Position numbers and translations under genes: made by a program | The notes under the pieces: generated by a model | The model's database searches: none | What the model was told of the DNA's origin: nothing | The model's input: only the letters and a program-made list of their open reading frames with translations | Assembly: GCA_014116815.1 (NCBI GenBank) | Contig: JACGYV010000001.1 | Coordinates: forward strand, 1-64,000 | Length of the DNA stretch: 64,000 bases | From: Holosporaceae bacterium 'Namur' | GTDB taxonomy: Bacteria; Pseudomonadota; Alphaproteobacteria; Rickettsiales; Midichloriaceae | Direction of reading: 5' to 3' | Shown here: piece by piece, positions 1 to 9,610 of the stretch | Position numbering within the stretch: position 1 is the first letter of the stretch | Layout of the letters: each line of letters begins with the position of its first letter

Positions 1-112
1 GATAGAAAAATTTTGGGCTAATATGAAGCGATGGATAAAACAGCAAATTAAAGATCATCAGCATTTATACGATGCTATCTCTACCTTCTTCCTCGTACCA
101 CAACTTAACTAA
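1..112 (+). mobile_element. IS630-family transposase, C-terminal fragment (cut by window edge)
   Basis: An open frame enters from the left edge and stops at TAA 110-112. It reads IEKFWANMKRWIKQ near its start, the hallmark of the last third of IS630/Tc1-mariner DDE transposases, where the final catalytic acid lies in an 'NPIE.FW...K' motif. About 36 residues are visible, so whether the rest is intact cannot be judged. The end of the element should lie just past the stop, near the CTATAG at 118-123; IS630 elements insert at TA, which fits, but the left end is outside the window. Confidence 0.8.
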
Positions 113-117
113 TTTTA

Positions 118-252
118 CTATAGTTCTTTAAATCTATAGTACCTATCTCTACTGTAGCCCATTGTCTTGCATGCACTAGATATGTTGCCTAATCTCTTTG
201 CTAATTCTAATAACCCTATCTTCGGCTTTATTATTTTTTGATTCAAGTTCAT
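118..252 (-). pseudogene. Transposase N-terminal HTH fragment (IS481-like), truncated
   Basis: On the minus strand an ATG at 252 opens a 44-codon frame ending at TAG 118-120. It contains LLELAKRLGNISSACKTMGY followed by SRDRYYRFKEL. This is the N-terminal helix-turn-helix of IS481-like transposases, which normally continues with 'YE/YD...' into a further HTH and an integrase core. The frame stops exactly where the IS630 fragment at 1-112 ends, which suggests the IS630 copy inserted into, or was joined to, this gene and cut it short. The remaining 300 or so codons are missing, so it is a remnant. Confidence 0.65.
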
Positions 253-312
253 AGCTAATCTCCGATTATCTTATTGTTATTTTATATAACCGTCAGATTA
301 AATCTCAACTAG

Positions 313-402
313 TACACCTCAAGAAAAGTTGTGGGTTGGGAGATGGAAGATCGAATGACTCAGAGCCTAGTAACAAGATCATTCCTTCTCATTGCTTATT
401 CT
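313..402 (+). pseudogene. Integrase-core (IS3-type) transposase remnant
   Basis: The frame through 322-380 reads RKVVGWEMEDRMTQSLVTR, which matches the segment of IS3-type OrfB integrase cores that follows the second catalytic Asp ('D.YSR.VVGW.M...M...LV'). An in-frame TAG at 310-312 precedes it and the expected 'HSDRGSQY' block does not follow in frame, so this is a decayed fragment. The frame itself runs on to TAA 478-480 without recognisable content. I see no gene in 403-560, which holds only A/T-rich sequence up to the stop of the next minus-strand gene. Confidence 0.5.
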
Positions 403-560
403 CTGATCGGTTATTTCCTGTTTATCAGAGTTGCTTTCTTCCCTCTCTATTTTTTCGGGATAACATCAATATACTCATAATATTTTTTTATTATTACAAC
501 AAACTGAAATAAATCGAACTTCCATAAAAGAAATTATTTTTTCGTATTCAAGCTTATAAT

Positions 561-2852
561 TTATGAAATATTTGAAAGAAACCTTTTTTTCAGCTCCTCT
601 GCTTTATTGTTATACTCTATGCAAAATTGTGGAAGCCTCTCCAGTATCGGTTCAGGATTATTACGTAAGGAATTTATTCTCTTTGCAATAGTAAGCGGGC
701 AATCTACCCTATTTACCGTTAGACCTTTATATAAAATCGGGTCATCATCATATAAACCCGAAGTAGAGCCGACAATACAAGGTGTTCCTACACTTATGCT
801 TTCTAAAGCTACCATAGGTGAGCATTCCGTATGAGTAGCATAAAGTGTTACATGAGTTCCGGCCATATTATTAAATATATCTTCTCGGCTCATCTTACCC
901 GGATAAAATTTTATTTTTTTATCATCAGCCATCCATTGGATGTTAGATAAAGCAGCATTAGTTAATAATAAACTTTCTTGAACGCATCTAGCAGCAAGTA
1001 ATTGTGAATAAATATTTTTATCCCATTGAAATGAATCGTTCCATAAGCCAATAATAAAGGGAGGCACTGGATGGTTCCAAGCTTTGTTTACAATGTTTTT
1101 AGGACTAGGTATTATATTTTGTAGTAAATATGATTTTATATCGAGACACTCTAAAACTTTTTCTAACCCTTTTTTTAATATGATAAACCCTTGTATTTTT
1201 TTATCATTGTAGAGCTCTAACCAAGAGTAAAAATGCTGATAATGTTTTTGCTCTACCCATTGCGTAGGAGAACCGCGCCATAAAAAAAAGATTTTTGGTT
1301 TATTAAACGATAACTCTCTTAATCTTTTAACTAATTGCAAATGGGAGGTAGTACCCTCTGAAATTACTATGTTAGCTATATTTAAATCTAATAGGGCTCT
1401 TGCAACTTGATCAATTAACTTTTTCGGTTGCGGTACTTCCGGGTTTTCATGTTCCGCAAAAGGAAAGGGCAACGCATTCTCAAACAAACCTAAAGTAGAA
1501 TGCTTAACACCGGGGGAGTACGGCGAAAAAATCACTAATAAAGAAATTTTTTGTTTAAGGGATTTGTTGTGAATCTCCTCTAATATTTGCGTAATATAAG
1601 AATTATATTCATTCTTTAACCTAAAGCTTTGAACGTTATCCAGAAGCCAACGAGCAAATTTACCCGTATAAGGGCTATATAGTGCTTTTGTCGCATAAAC
1701 TTTAATCAGCTTATTGCTTAATAGGTTGGTATATATAGAATCTACTGCTTTATGAGCTAAATTCTTCTTATTTGCAAGTCTATAATTTTTTACAATATTT
1801 AATTTTCTTTGATATGATTCCAGGGAAGCTGAATTTATAATAGCTTTGGTAAGAAATTTATCCCAGCGATCTTTAAAGATGCTCGGGTTATTAAAATGTT
1901 TCTTATACGATTGGATATTTTGCCGGCATATTTGGTTTAATATATCGCGGTTATGATGCAAATACTCTATTGCTTGCACAAAATCATCAGGGGTACGAGC
2001 AACAATAAATTGCTGTTGAATTTCAGGTAATATCTCCTTCACTATACCGACATCGGTGGAGATAACGGCACATCCTGCTGCCATGGCCTCTATTAACGGC
2101 AAAGGTGTCCCTTCGGCGACTGAAGCGATTAATACTATATCCGCTTTAGACAGGGTGTTAAGTATTTCTTCTTTCGAAGCAGGGCTTTTTGCCTTATCAA
2201 AAATACTGATTTTGATAGGTATTTTGCGTTGCTCTAAAATTTTAATTGCAGGCAATATAATACTATTTAACCCTTTATAGTCCTTTTCGGAATTAATTTT
2301 CCAAGCACTATTTCCTGCCCATAAAATATGCAAGATATCATTAGGTTGATCATGCTGCTCTTTATTAGTAGAGAATTCAGGTATTTTAATATTGTCAAAT
2401 ATTACCTGCTCCGGAGAGGGATACTGTGAAATATTTTCATATAATTTTTTAAGTTTTTGTGAGGTGACAAAGTAACTATCAACAAATTTATATAACAGAT
2501 TATACTGAAGTATTTCCGGCTCATTATTAATAAAAAGGTGATCGGGAACATGAGTGGTAACCGCAGTATTACATAATGAATAAACATATTTTTTACTATT
2601 TTCGGTTTCGTTAGCTATTAAATGAATTAAATGTAATAAGTAACCCCTATAGAAAAAATGAACAACAGCATATCCAGACTGCCGAGCGAACCATTTTAGA
2701 AAAGATTTAGGTGTAAAATCTTCGGTATATACTACTTCACATTGATATTTATCCTGTAAAACTTTGGTAACATACCGTGCAACCTGATCAAAAGCCCAAC
2801 CTCGCACATCGACAACAAAAAGAACTTTTTTTATATCTATATTTTTATTCAT
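561..2852 (-). CDS. Double-domain GT4 glycosyltransferase
   Basis: A 763-residue cytoplasmic glycosyltransferase with two GT-B/GT4-like halves. The first half carries the C-terminal nucleotide-sugar site, with LWAGNSAWK near residue 177 and AEGTPLPLIEAMAAG near 246-260, the usual 'E.G.P...EAMA.G' signature. The second half repeats the pattern near residue 690 with ECSPMVALESISVGTP. A single GT4 enzyme has about 350-400 residues, so this looks like two enzymes joined. The start lies 1 nt after the stop of the upstream membrane protein, so the two are probably cotranslated, with rfbB further upstream on the same strand. The donor and acceptor cannot be told from sequence; a surface glycan is inferred from the neighbours. 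Confidence 0.8.
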   Translation of the reverse strand: MNKNIDIKKVLFVVDVRGWAFDQVARYVTKVLQDKYQCEVVYTEDFTPKSFLKWFARQSGYAVVHFFYRGYLLHLIHLIANETENSKKYVYSLCNTAVTTHVPDHLFINNEPEILQYNLLYKFVDSYFVTSQKLKKLYENISQYPSPEQVIFDNIKIPEFSTNKEQHDQPNDILHILWAGNSAWKINSEKDYKGLNSIILPAIKILEQRKIPIKISIFDKAKSPASKEEILNTLSKADIVLIASVAEGTPLPLIEAMAAGCAVISTDVGIVKEILPEIQQQFIVARTPDDFVQAIEYLHHNRDILNQICRQNIQSYKKHFNNPSIFKDRWDKFLTKAIINSASLESYQRKLNIVKNYRLANKKNLAHKAVDSIYTNLLSNKLIKVYATKALYSPYTGKFARWLLDNVQSFRLKNEYNSYITQILEEIHNKSLKQKISLLVIFSPYSPGVKHSTLGLFENALPFPFAEHENPEVPQPKKLIDQVARALLDLNIANIVISEGTTSHLQLVKRLRELSFNKPKIFFLWRGSPTQWVEQKHYQHFYSWLELYNDKKIQGFIILKKGLEKVLECLDIKSYLLQNIIPSPKNIVNKAWNHPVPPFIIGLWNDSFQWDKNIYSQLLAARCVQESLLLTNAALSNIQWMADDKKIKFYPGKMSREDIFNNMAGTHVTLYATHTECSPMVALESISVGTPCIVGSTSGLYDDDPILYKGLTVNRVDCPLTIAKRINSLRNNPEPILERLPQFCIEYNNKAEELKKRFLSNIS

Positions 2853-2853
2853 T

Positions 2854-4221
2854 TTAAAGTTTGCTAATATATCGAATATTATATCTCAACATAAATATAA
2901 TTGGGATAGAAAAATAACTTAATAACCTTACTATATAATAATAACGGTAATCAGCTGCCATAGTTGTAAAAAATAATGTTATAGTAAAAACTAAACAAAT
3001 CATAAATATAGATAGTAGTACTTTAGCTTCCTCAAAGTAATAAAAATAGCCTTGATAATAAATCCTAGCTAAATAGCATATCCCTACTACGACTAGTATA
3101 AAGGCAAAGCCGTTTGCAGCGAAAATAACAGGAAAAGTTTTGATATATTTTACTATAATTCTTTTCAACATACCATTATTATTTTTTACTCCGTAAGGTT
3201 GGGTATGTATTTCCTCAACTATGGCATAATGAGAATACTTTTTGCCTTTTAAATTACTTCTCAGGTTTAAAAATCTATGCTCTAAGTAAGCTAAAGGATG
3301 TCTCGTAATACCGTTAAATAAAGCTCTGTTTAGCTCTTCTATATCTGCTTGAGAATTAGTCATGTTAAATATTTTGGTATCAGGAGTATAAACTAAAGCG
3401 TTTACTAGTTTAGGAGTATAATTTTGCTTTACTTTTTCCCATGAAAATAAAGGATTGTTTTTTATAAAATCAGGGAAGAGGTTTTGATCGGTAATTACAC
3501 TTATTCCTGCTATATCAAATATTTGTCTTAACTGCTCCGAAGGACTCTCTTTTGAGAAAAGTTTAATAATACCTATGTTACCCCCTATTACTAAGCTACT
3601 CCCGAGCACGGTAAAAAATACAATTTTCCTTATTAAAGCTTTACAGTTAAGCCACACTAGCCATAATATGATTATAGGGGTAATAAACTTAGCTTGAAAT
3701 TTTACGCCCGTGCCGTAAAAAATCATAATCAGCAAAAATAAATTTACAAGAATAGATGGCTTTTCTTTTGCCATGGTATAATAGCAAGCAATAGAGATTA
3801 CCAATAAAAATGTCAAAGAGAAGCTGATGTCTTTCCATATCATTGTCGACTGTGACAGAATCGCCGGAAATAAAGGTATAATAATAAATAGTAGCGCAAG
3901 CTTAGGATATTTACGCTTAAAAGTCTTATAAAAAATTAAGGTGCTACTCCATAATAATATTATATGGAATGCTAACATTAATTGCGGCCCTTGAGTGATA
4001 TGATTGAAAACAGACCATAACATTGACATTATAGGTGGATGGTGTGAATTAAAATTGTAATTAATACTTTGAGCGAATTGGTCTGTTGAATCAGTGGTCA
4101 TACCCCCCGGGTAACCTGATATATAATTTACGACAGCAAAAAATAAAAGCAAAGCATATACATAATAATCTCTCATACCTCTTCCATTTAATGCAGAGCT
4201 TTTTATCTCTTCTTTACTCAT
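2854..4221 (-). CDS. Multipass membrane protein, GT-C-like, of polysaccharide locus
   Basis: A 455-residue integral membrane protein with about ten hydrophobic segments. Early in the protein, the first predicted periplasmic loop reads YPGGMTTDSTDQF and is followed by HHPPIMSMLW. An acidic/aromatic loop of this kind after the first membrane helix is typical of GT-C glycosyltransferases that use lipid-linked sugars, and the 'YPG...T.DS..Q' pattern resembles the DUF6020-type family. I cannot name the family with certainty. It lies between rfbB and the double GT4 gene on the same strand, so a role in transferring or polymerising glycan at the membrane is a reasonable inference. Confidence 0.6.
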   Translation of the reverse strand: MSKEEIKSSALNGRGMRDYYVYALLLFFAVVNYISGYPGGMTTDSTDQFAQSINYNFNSHHPPIMSMLWSVFNHITQGPQLMLAFHIILLWSSTLIFYKTFKRKYPKLALLFIIIPLFPAILSQSTMIWKDISFSLTFLLVISIACYYTMAKEKPSILVNLFLLIMIFYGTGVKFQAKFITPIIILWLVWLNCKALIRKIVFFTVLGSSLVIGGNIGIIKLFSKESPSEQLRQIFDIAGISVITDQNLFPDFIKNNPLFSWEKVKQNYTPKLVNALVYTPDTKIFNMTNSQADIEELNRALFNGITRHPLAYLEHRFLNLRSNLKGKKYSHYAIVEEIHTQPYGVKNNNGMLKRIIVKYIKTFPVIFAANGFAFILVVVGICYLARIYYQGYFYYFEEAKVLLSIFMICLVFTITLFFTTMAADYRYYYIVRLLSYFSIPIIFMLRYNIRYISKL

Positions 4222-4272
4222 TTCGTCTTATATCAATTTTTTTATTTAAAGTAATTTACAAAGATTTAAAAT

Positions 4273-5274
4273 TCATTGCAAATCATTTATATAATAAGCA
4301 ATGGTCTCTTTTAAAAGTTTCTCAAAATCTTGCTCGGGTTTATATCCAAGTTCTTCAGCCGCCTTAGTAAAATTAACATGATAACGAAGATCATGACCAG
4401 GCCTGTCTTTTACAAAACTAATCAGCTTTGAATATGAATCACCGTCACTTCTCGGTTTTAAATTATCTAATATTTTACAAATATGCTTTACAATTTCCAA
4501 ATTCGTTATTTGATTATTTCCTCCGAAACAATAGGTTTCACCCGGCTTACCTTTTAAACCTGCTAATAAAACTCCCCTGCAATGGTCTTTAACATATAAC
4601 CAGTCTCTTATGTTTTGGCCGGAACCGTATATCGGTAAAGGCTTGTCAGCCAAGGCACATTTAATCATATACGGGATAAGTTTCTCCGAATGTTGCCGAG
4701 AACCATAATTGTTCGAACAATAAGTCGTTATGACAGGTAATTTATAAGTTTTCCCCCAAGCACGCACAAGATGATCACTTGCAGCCTTTGAAGCAGAGTA
4801 AGGAGAATTAGGAGAATAAGAAGTTGATTCATGAAATGCAGGTTCACCTTCTTTTAAATCTCCGAACACTTCATCGGTTGAAACATGAATAAATCTAAAA
4901 TCCTCTTTATTCTTTAAAGTTTGCCAATAATGGAGAGAGGCACTTAATAACTTGGAAGTCCCCACTATATTAGTAGTGATAAATACTTCAGGATTATATA
5001 TGGAATTATCTACATGTGTTTCAGCAGCGAAATTAAATATCTTCATAATCTTATGCTTTACTAGTAAGTCGCTGACTAGCTTCTCATCGCTGATATCACC
5101 TTGTATGAATCGGAAATTTTTATGGTTTTGAGCATGCTTGAGGTTATTTAAATCAGCTGCATAAGTTAAGGCATCTAAAACTACTATATTAAAGCCTTCA
5201 TCTAAAGCCGAATCTACAAAATGGCTCCCGATAAACCCCGCTCCTCCGGTAACTAGTATATTCTTATTGATCAT
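4273..5274 (-). CDS. rfbB: dTDP-glucose 4,6-dehydratase
   Basis: Extended short-chain dehydrogenase of 333 residues that converts dTDP-glucose to dTDP-4-keto-6-deoxyglucose. The NAD-binding motif TGGAGFIGSHF is at residues 9-19. STDEVFGD supplies the catalytic Thr-Asp-Glu, and YSASKAASDHLVRAW holds the catalytic Tyr and Lys. The C-terminal part has the RPGHDLRY substrate motif typical of RmlB. The length is normal for the family (about 330-355). It is divergent from rfbA across a 107-bp gap, and its product feeds the ketoisomerase/aminotransferase encoded by the next plus-strand genes. Confidence 0.95.
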   Translation of the reverse strand: MINKNILVTGGAGFIGSHFVDSALDEGFNIVVLDALTYAADLNNLKHAQNHKNFRFIQGDISDEKLVSDLLVKHKIMKIFNFAAETHVDNSIYNPEVFITTNIVGTSKLLSASLHYWQTLKNKEDFRFIHVSTDEVFGDLKEGEPAFHESTSYSPNSPYSASKAASDHLVRAWGKTYKLPVITTYCSNNYGSRQHSEKLIPYMIKCALADKPLPIYGSGQNIRDWLYVKDHCRGVLLAGLKGKPGETYCFGGNNQITNLEIVKHICKILDNLKPRSDGDSYSKLISFVKDRPGHDLRYHVNFTKAAEELGYKPEQDFEKLLKETIAYYINDLQ

Positions 5275-5304
5275 AATATGGTTACTATATGTTAAATTTT
5301 GTTA

Positions 5305-5333
5305 ATGACTTAATTTTCTATAGTATATATAAT
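5305..5333 (+). promoter_or_regulatory. Candidate sigma70 promoter for rfbA
   Basis: ATGACT at 5305-5310 (4 of 6 matches to TTGACA) is followed 17 nt later by a perfect TATAAT at 5328-5333. It sits in the divergent rfbB/rfbA gap about 50 nt before the rfbA ATG. AT-rich DNA gives chance -10 boxes, so this is tentative. Confidence 0.4.
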
Positions 5334-5381
5334 ACTGCATGCAAGATTTTTTTAGAAAAATATAATAACATATTATTAGAT

Positions 5382-6257
5382 ATGAAAGGAATTATATTAG
5401 CCGGAGGAAGCGGAACCAGGCTTTACCCGATTACTAAAGTGATAAGTAAACAATTGGTACCTGTGTATGATAAGCCAATGATATGTTATCCGCTATCAAT
5501 GCTCATGATGCTTGATATTACTGATATACTTATTATCAGTACTCCGCAGGATTTGCCTTCAATAGAATTATTTTTAGGTGACGGCAGTGATTTAGGTATT
5601 AAGCTCCGGTATGCCGAACAATCTGCCCCAAATGGTATTCCGGAAGCTTTTATTATTGGAGAACAATTTATAGGGAATGATAATGTATGTCTTATACTTG
5701 GAGATAATATATTCTCAATGGGGCATCAATTTTCCATACTAAAAGAAGCGGTTAACCAACCTCTCCAAGGCGCAAAAATATTAGCTCACCATGTCTCAGA
5801 CCCTGAGCGTTTCGGGGTAGTAGAATTTGACGATTCCTTAAAAATTCTCTCTTTAGAAGAAAAACCGAAAAACCCTAAATCAAACTATGCTGTAGTAGGG
5901 CTATATTTTTATGATAATACTGTAGTACAATACTCAAAAATGCTTAAACCTTCCCGACGCGGAGAGCTGGAAATCACTGATTTAAATATGTTGTATTTAC
6001 AAAAAAGAGAGCTATCGGTAATTACTTTACCCAGAGGGACAACTTGGCTTGATGCCGGTACGCCTGAGGCATTACTTGATGCAACTTTATTAATAAGCAT
6101 GATTGAAAAGCATCAGGGATTAAAGCTCGGGTGCTTAGAAGAAGTGGCACTACGTAAAGGGTTTATATCAAAAGAAGCTTTTAAAGCACTTACTAAACAA
6201 TATAAGGATGGCTCTATATATAAAAAATATCTACTCCAGGTACTAAATGAAAAATAA
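5382..6257 (+). CDS. rfbA: Glucose-1-phosphate thymidylyltransferase
   Basis: Catalyses dTTP + glucose-1-phosphate to dTDP-glucose, the first step of dTDP-sugar synthesis. The start chosen is ATG 5382, giving [18 protein letters not shown], the canonical RmlA N-terminus with the GGSGTRL nucleotide-binding loop, and a 291-residue protein of normal family length. An open frame reaches further upstream to 5289 but adds residues no family member has. Also visible are [19 protein letters not shown], and the [10 protein letters not shown] block near the C-terminus. It overlaps the downstream fusion gene by 11 nt, so translation is probably coupled. Confidence 0.95.
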   Translation: MKGIILAGGSGTRLYPITKVISKQLVPVYDKPMICYPLSMLMMLDITDILIISTPQDLPSIELFLGDGSDLGIKLRYAEQSAPNGIPEAFIIGEQFIGNDNVCLILGDNIFSMGHQFSILKEAVNQPLQGAKILAHHVSDPERFGVVEFDDSLKILSLEEKPKNPKSNYAVVGLYFYDNTVVQYSKMLKPSRRGELEITDLNMLYLQKRELSVITLPRGTTWLDAGTPEALLDATLLISMIEKHQGLKLGCLEEVALRKGFISKEAFKALTKQYKDGSIYKKYLLQVLNEK

Positions 6258-7794
6258 TTTGTGCAATACACCTACCCAAATAAGTTTAAAAAGTATAGAA
6301 GATGAAAGAGGTATTCTCACTTCAGCACAATTCCAGGAAGATTTTCCTTTTACCATCAAACGTATATACTATATATATAATAATCATGAGAATATAGCTC
6401 GGGGATTTCATGCTCATAAGACATTATGGCAGTGCATGATACCTATTGCAGGCAGTTTTAAACTTACCTTTATCGGCAAAGGAGAAAAACACCAGTTCTA
6501 CTTAGATCAGCCTAGTTCTGCGGTGCTTGTTCCTCCGGGTTATTGGCGTGAGATAACGGATTTTGCACCTAACACTGTTTGTTTAGTTCTTGCTTCGGAA
6601 GTTTTTGATGAGAATGATTATATTCGTAGCCCGGAAGAATTTAAAAAGTGGGAACAGGAACAAAATACTAAGCTTCAAGCAGTACCTTTTTTAGATTTAA
6701 AAAGATATTACGACCATATAGGGCAAGAGTTATTAGTAGGATGTGAGGAAGTATTAAAGTCAGGTTGCTATATCAGCGGTTCAGAGTTATCAAATTTTGA
6801 GCAGGAGTTTGCAAAATATTGCGGCGTGAATTTTGCTATAGGAGTAGGGAACGGCCTGGATGCTATTTCAATTACTATGCAAGCTTGGGGTATCGGCGAA
6901 GGAGATGAAGTTATAGTCCCTTGTAACAGTTTTATAGCTACGGCTTTAGGGATATCAAAGGTAGGTGCTACTCCGATATTGGTTGATGTGGATGAAGCAA
7001 CATATAATATAAGTGCTGAAAAATTAGAAGCGGCCATTACTCCTCATACCAAAGCCATAGCCCTTGTACATTTATACGGGCAACCGGCAGACATGGAATT
7101 GATAAATGCAGTAGCTAAAAAATATAATCTCAAAGTATTTGAAGATGCTGCACAAGCACACGGTGCAGAGTATAAAGCTAGAAGATGCGGCTCATTAGGA
7201 GATGCGGCAGGTTTTAGTTTTTACCCTACTAAAAATCTCGGAGGGTTCGGTGACGGAGGCATGATCACAACAAATGATGCCGAACTAGCTAAAAAGTTAC
7301 GTTGTTTAAGCAATTACGGTTCATTAGAAAAATACCATCATAATTTATTAGGAACCAATTCCAGGCTGGATGAGATACAAGCCAAACTTTTAAGCACAAA
7401 ACTAAAATACTTAGAAGGCTGGAATCAAAACAGGGCACAGTTAGCTAAAATTTATTATGAACGATTGAATAATATTGAAGATCTAGTATTACCATATGTT
7501 CCGGAATGGGCAAAGCCGGTATGGCATGTTTATACAATCCGCGTCCTCAATAACAAACGCCCTTTGCTTATCGAATGGCTTAAAGCGCATAAAGTTGGTT
7601 ATAATATTCATTATCCGGTACCTATCCATTTGCAGATATGTTATAGAAATTTAAAATATGCTCAAGGAGATTTTCCTATCTCTGAAAGCCTGTCAAATGA
7701 GATAATTAGCTTGCCATTAGATCCATACCACAGCAAGGTAGAAATTGAATATGTAGCCAGTATTGTTAAAACTTTTTTTGATAACAATAAGTAA
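6247..7794 (+). CDS. Fused dTDP-4-oxo-6-deoxyglucose 3,4-ketoisomerase / 3-aminotransferase
   Basis: A 515-residue two-domain protein. Residues about 1-140 are a WxcM/FdtA-type cupin: [11 protein letters not shown] carries the metal- or substrate-site histidines, and [12 protein letters not shown] is the conserved sugar-isomerase block. From about residue 148 ([10 protein letters not shown]) to the end is a complete DegT/DnrJ/EryC1 PLP aminotransferase, with [18 protein letters not shown] and the Schiff-base lysine in [15 protein letters not shown]. In most bacteria FdtA/QdtA and FdtB/QdtB are separate proteins. Together they convert the RfbB product into dTDP-3-amino-3,6-dideoxygalactose or -glucose; which epimer is made cannot be decided here. 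The ATG lies inside the end of rfbA. Confidence 0.9.
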   Translation: MKNNLCNTPTQISLKSIEDERGILTSAQFQEDFPFTIKRIYYIYNNHENIARGFHAHKTLWQCMIPIAGSFKLTFIGKGEKHQFYLDQPSSAVLVPPGYWREITDFAPNTVCLVLASEVFDENDYIRSPEEFKKWEQEQNTKLQAVPFLDLKRYYDHIGQELLVGCEEVLKSGCYISGSELSNFEQEFAKYCGVNFAIGVGNGLDAISITMQAWGIGEGDEVIVPCNSFIATALGISKVGATPILVDVDEATYNISAEKLEAAITPHTKAIALVHLYGQPADMELINAVAKKYNLKVFEDAAQAHGAEYKARRCGSLGDAAGFSFYPTKNLGGFGDGGMITTNDAELAKKLRCLSNYGSLEKYHHNLLGTNSRLDEIQAKLLSTKLKYLEGWNQNRAQLAKIYYERLNNIEDLVLPYVPEWAKPVWHVYTIRVLNNKRPLLIEWLKAHKVGYNIHYPVPIHLQICYRNLKYAQGDFPISESLSNEIISLPLDPYHSKVEIEYVASIVKTFFDNNK

Positions 7795-7847
7795 CTAATT
7801 TTATTAATACTTAAAACTATATTATGATGATAGAATAATTATCTAAC

Positions 7848-7859
7848 TATCCCGGGATA
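7848..7859. other. 12-bp perfect palindrome in the 205-bp gap before wzm
   Basis: TATCCCGGGATA lies in the gap between the aminotransferase fusion and the ABC permease, flanked by TTATC and GATAA a few bases outside. It has no T-run, so it is not a normal terminator. It may be an operator, or chance. Nothing else is recognisable between 7795 and 8005. Confidence 0.3.
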
Positions 7860-8005
7860 AGATAAGGCAAGGTAAAAGCTTAAGTATAAAAAGTTTGGAA
7901 TTAAATTTTACCTATAAGATTATAAAGACATGCCAATAAGTTGACAATAATGCAGTAATAGCTTATATCACGAAAATAATTTTCAGAACTGCATTTAGCT
8001 TGATA

Positions 8006-8812
8006 ATGAATAACTGCGAATTTAAAAAAGCAATTACGGATCTATCCCAAGGTTTCAAAAATTGGCATATGTGGTATACAATAAGTACAATGCTTATTAA
8101 ACAACGTTACCGAAGATCAACTTTAGGGCAATTTTGGCTCACGCTTACTACTGCAATTAATATATTTGCATTAGGTATTATTTGGTCTTATCTTTTTAAG
8201 TTACCGATTTCAAGTTATTTATTATATGTAGCGTCAGGTATGGTTTTTTGGAACTGTATTAATTCAATCATCAATGATAGCAGCAGCATCTTCATTACTG
8301 CAGAGCATTACCTCAAACAAGTTGCCTTACCTAAAAGCACATTTGCATATGTAAACGTATCCAGGAACATAGTAATATTAGGGCATAACTTAATAATATT
8401 ACCTATCATTATCTTATTTAATGCTCCTAATATTCATATAAGTATGCTTGGTATTTTACAAAGCTTTTTAGGACTATCTTTATTTATCATAAATGGCATT
8501 TGGATTTCTTTACTTTTGGGTGTAATCGGAACCAGGTTTAGAGACCTACAAAATATAATACCGAGCTTAATGCAGATTATATTGTATATTACCCCTGTAT
8601 TTTGGAAAATAGAGTATATGCCGGAAAATATAAGATGGTGGTTACAAATGAATCCTTTTTATATTTTTCTTTCTTTAGTAAGAGATCCGATACTTGGGAG
8701 CCCCATACCGTCTATGTACTGGATTATTGCTTCAGGTATTACAATTATAGGTCTTGTAATTGCTATGATGGTTTTTACTAAATATCGTAAACGCATTGTA
8801 TATTGGTTATAA
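8006..8812 (+). CDS. wzm: Polysaccharide ABC exporter, permease subunit (Wzm-like)
   Basis: ABC-2 type permease of 268 residues with about six membrane segments. The N-terminal KQRYRRSTLGQFW is the amphipathic interface helix typical of Wzm/TagG/KpsM permeases. RFRDLQNIIPSLMQI and LQMNPFYIFLSLVRDPILG are conserved blocks of O-antigen and teichoic acid exporters. ATG 8006 is preferred to an in-frame TTG at 8000 because it gives the expected start; no clear Shine-Dalgarno site is visible. It is followed 1 nt later by its ATPase. It should carry the lipid-linked glycan across the inner membrane. Confidence 0.9.
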   Translation: MNNCEFKKAITDLSQGFKNWHMWYTISTMLIKQRYRRSTLGQFWLTLTTAINIFALGIIWSYLFKLPISSYLLYVASGMVFWNCINSIINDSSSIFITAEHYLKQVALPKSTFAYVNVSRNIVILGHNLIILPIIILFNAPNIHISMLGILQSFLGLSLFIINGIWISLLLGVIGTRFRDLQNIIPSLMQIILYITPVFWKIEYMPENIRWWLQMNPFYIFLSLVRDPILGSPIPSMYWIIASGITIIGLVIAMMVFTKYRKRIVYWL

Positions 8813-8813
8813 A

Positions 8814-9548
8814 ATGTCATATATTAAGTTACAGTCCGTTAATGTTGATTTCCCTATATATAACGCTAAATCGCGTTCCTTAAGGGGGCATATTCTTAGT
8901 ACTATAGGAGGAAGGATTGAACAGAGCCATGATAGAGTAGTAGTTAGAGCTTTATCAAATATTAACTTAGAGATTAACGAAGGAGATAGAGTTGCAGTAA
9001 TTGGGCATAACGGTGCAGGTAAAACAACATTACTTAGAGTATTGTCTGGAATATATGAGCCTACAGCCGGCTCTATAGAAATTAAAGGGAAAATATCTTC
9101 TTTAACTGATATACAGTTAGGAATGGATGCAGATGCTACCGGGTACGAGAATATCCTTTTGAGAGGAATATTTATGGGCATGACTCCTAAAGAGATAGAA
9201 CAAAAAGCAGAGGAAATCATTCAGTTTGCAGCTCTTGAAGAATTTATAAATATGCCGCTCAGAACTTATTCTTCAGGCATGTATTTACGTTTAGCTTTTG
9301 CGGTTTCCACTTGTATTGAACCTGAAATCTTAATATTGGATGAGATGATAGGAGTGGGAGATAAAAATTTTATGGAAAAAGCTAAGCAGAGGGTAAGTAA
9401 ATTAATAGGGCAATCAAAAATTATGATACTTTCTTCCCATGATACTTCATTGCTACAAAAATTTTGTAATAAAGCTATATATATGAAACATGGGGAGATA
9501 ATGGAATTAGGTAATATTAATAATGTGATTGAAAAATTTACTATATAA
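8814..9548 (+). CDS. wzt: Polysaccharide ABC exporter, ATPase subunit (Wzt-like)
   Basis: A 244-residue ATPase with Walker A GHNGAGKTT, signature YSSGMYLRL and Walker B ILILDEMIGVGD, the last typical of Wzt/TagH-type ATPases. It pairs with the permease whose stop ends 1 nt before this ATG. It lacks the roughly 200-residue C-terminal carbohydrate-binding domain seen in Wzt proteins that recognise a capped O-antigen (E. coli O8/O9a type). By family knowledge this implies export coupled to synthesis, without recognition of a chain cap. An upstream in-frame TTG would overlap the permease and is not needed. Confidence 0.9.
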   Translation: MSYIKLQSVNVDFPIYNAKSRSLRGHILSTIGGRIEQSHDRVVVRALSNINLEINEGDRVAVIGHNGAGKTTLLRVLSGIYEPTAGSIEIKGKISSLTDIQLGMDADATGYENILLRGIFMGMTPKEIEQKAEEIIQFAALEEFINMPLRTYSSGMYLRLAFAVSTCIEPEILILDEMIGVGDKNFMEKAKQRVSKLIGQSKIMILSSHDTSLLQKFCNKAIYMKHGEIMELGNINNVIEKFTI

Positions 9549-9610
9549 TATTGCATTCCCGGCTTGCAGTAGAAAAAAATTAATTTTAAAGGGAATTAAA
9601 AAAGCTTATT

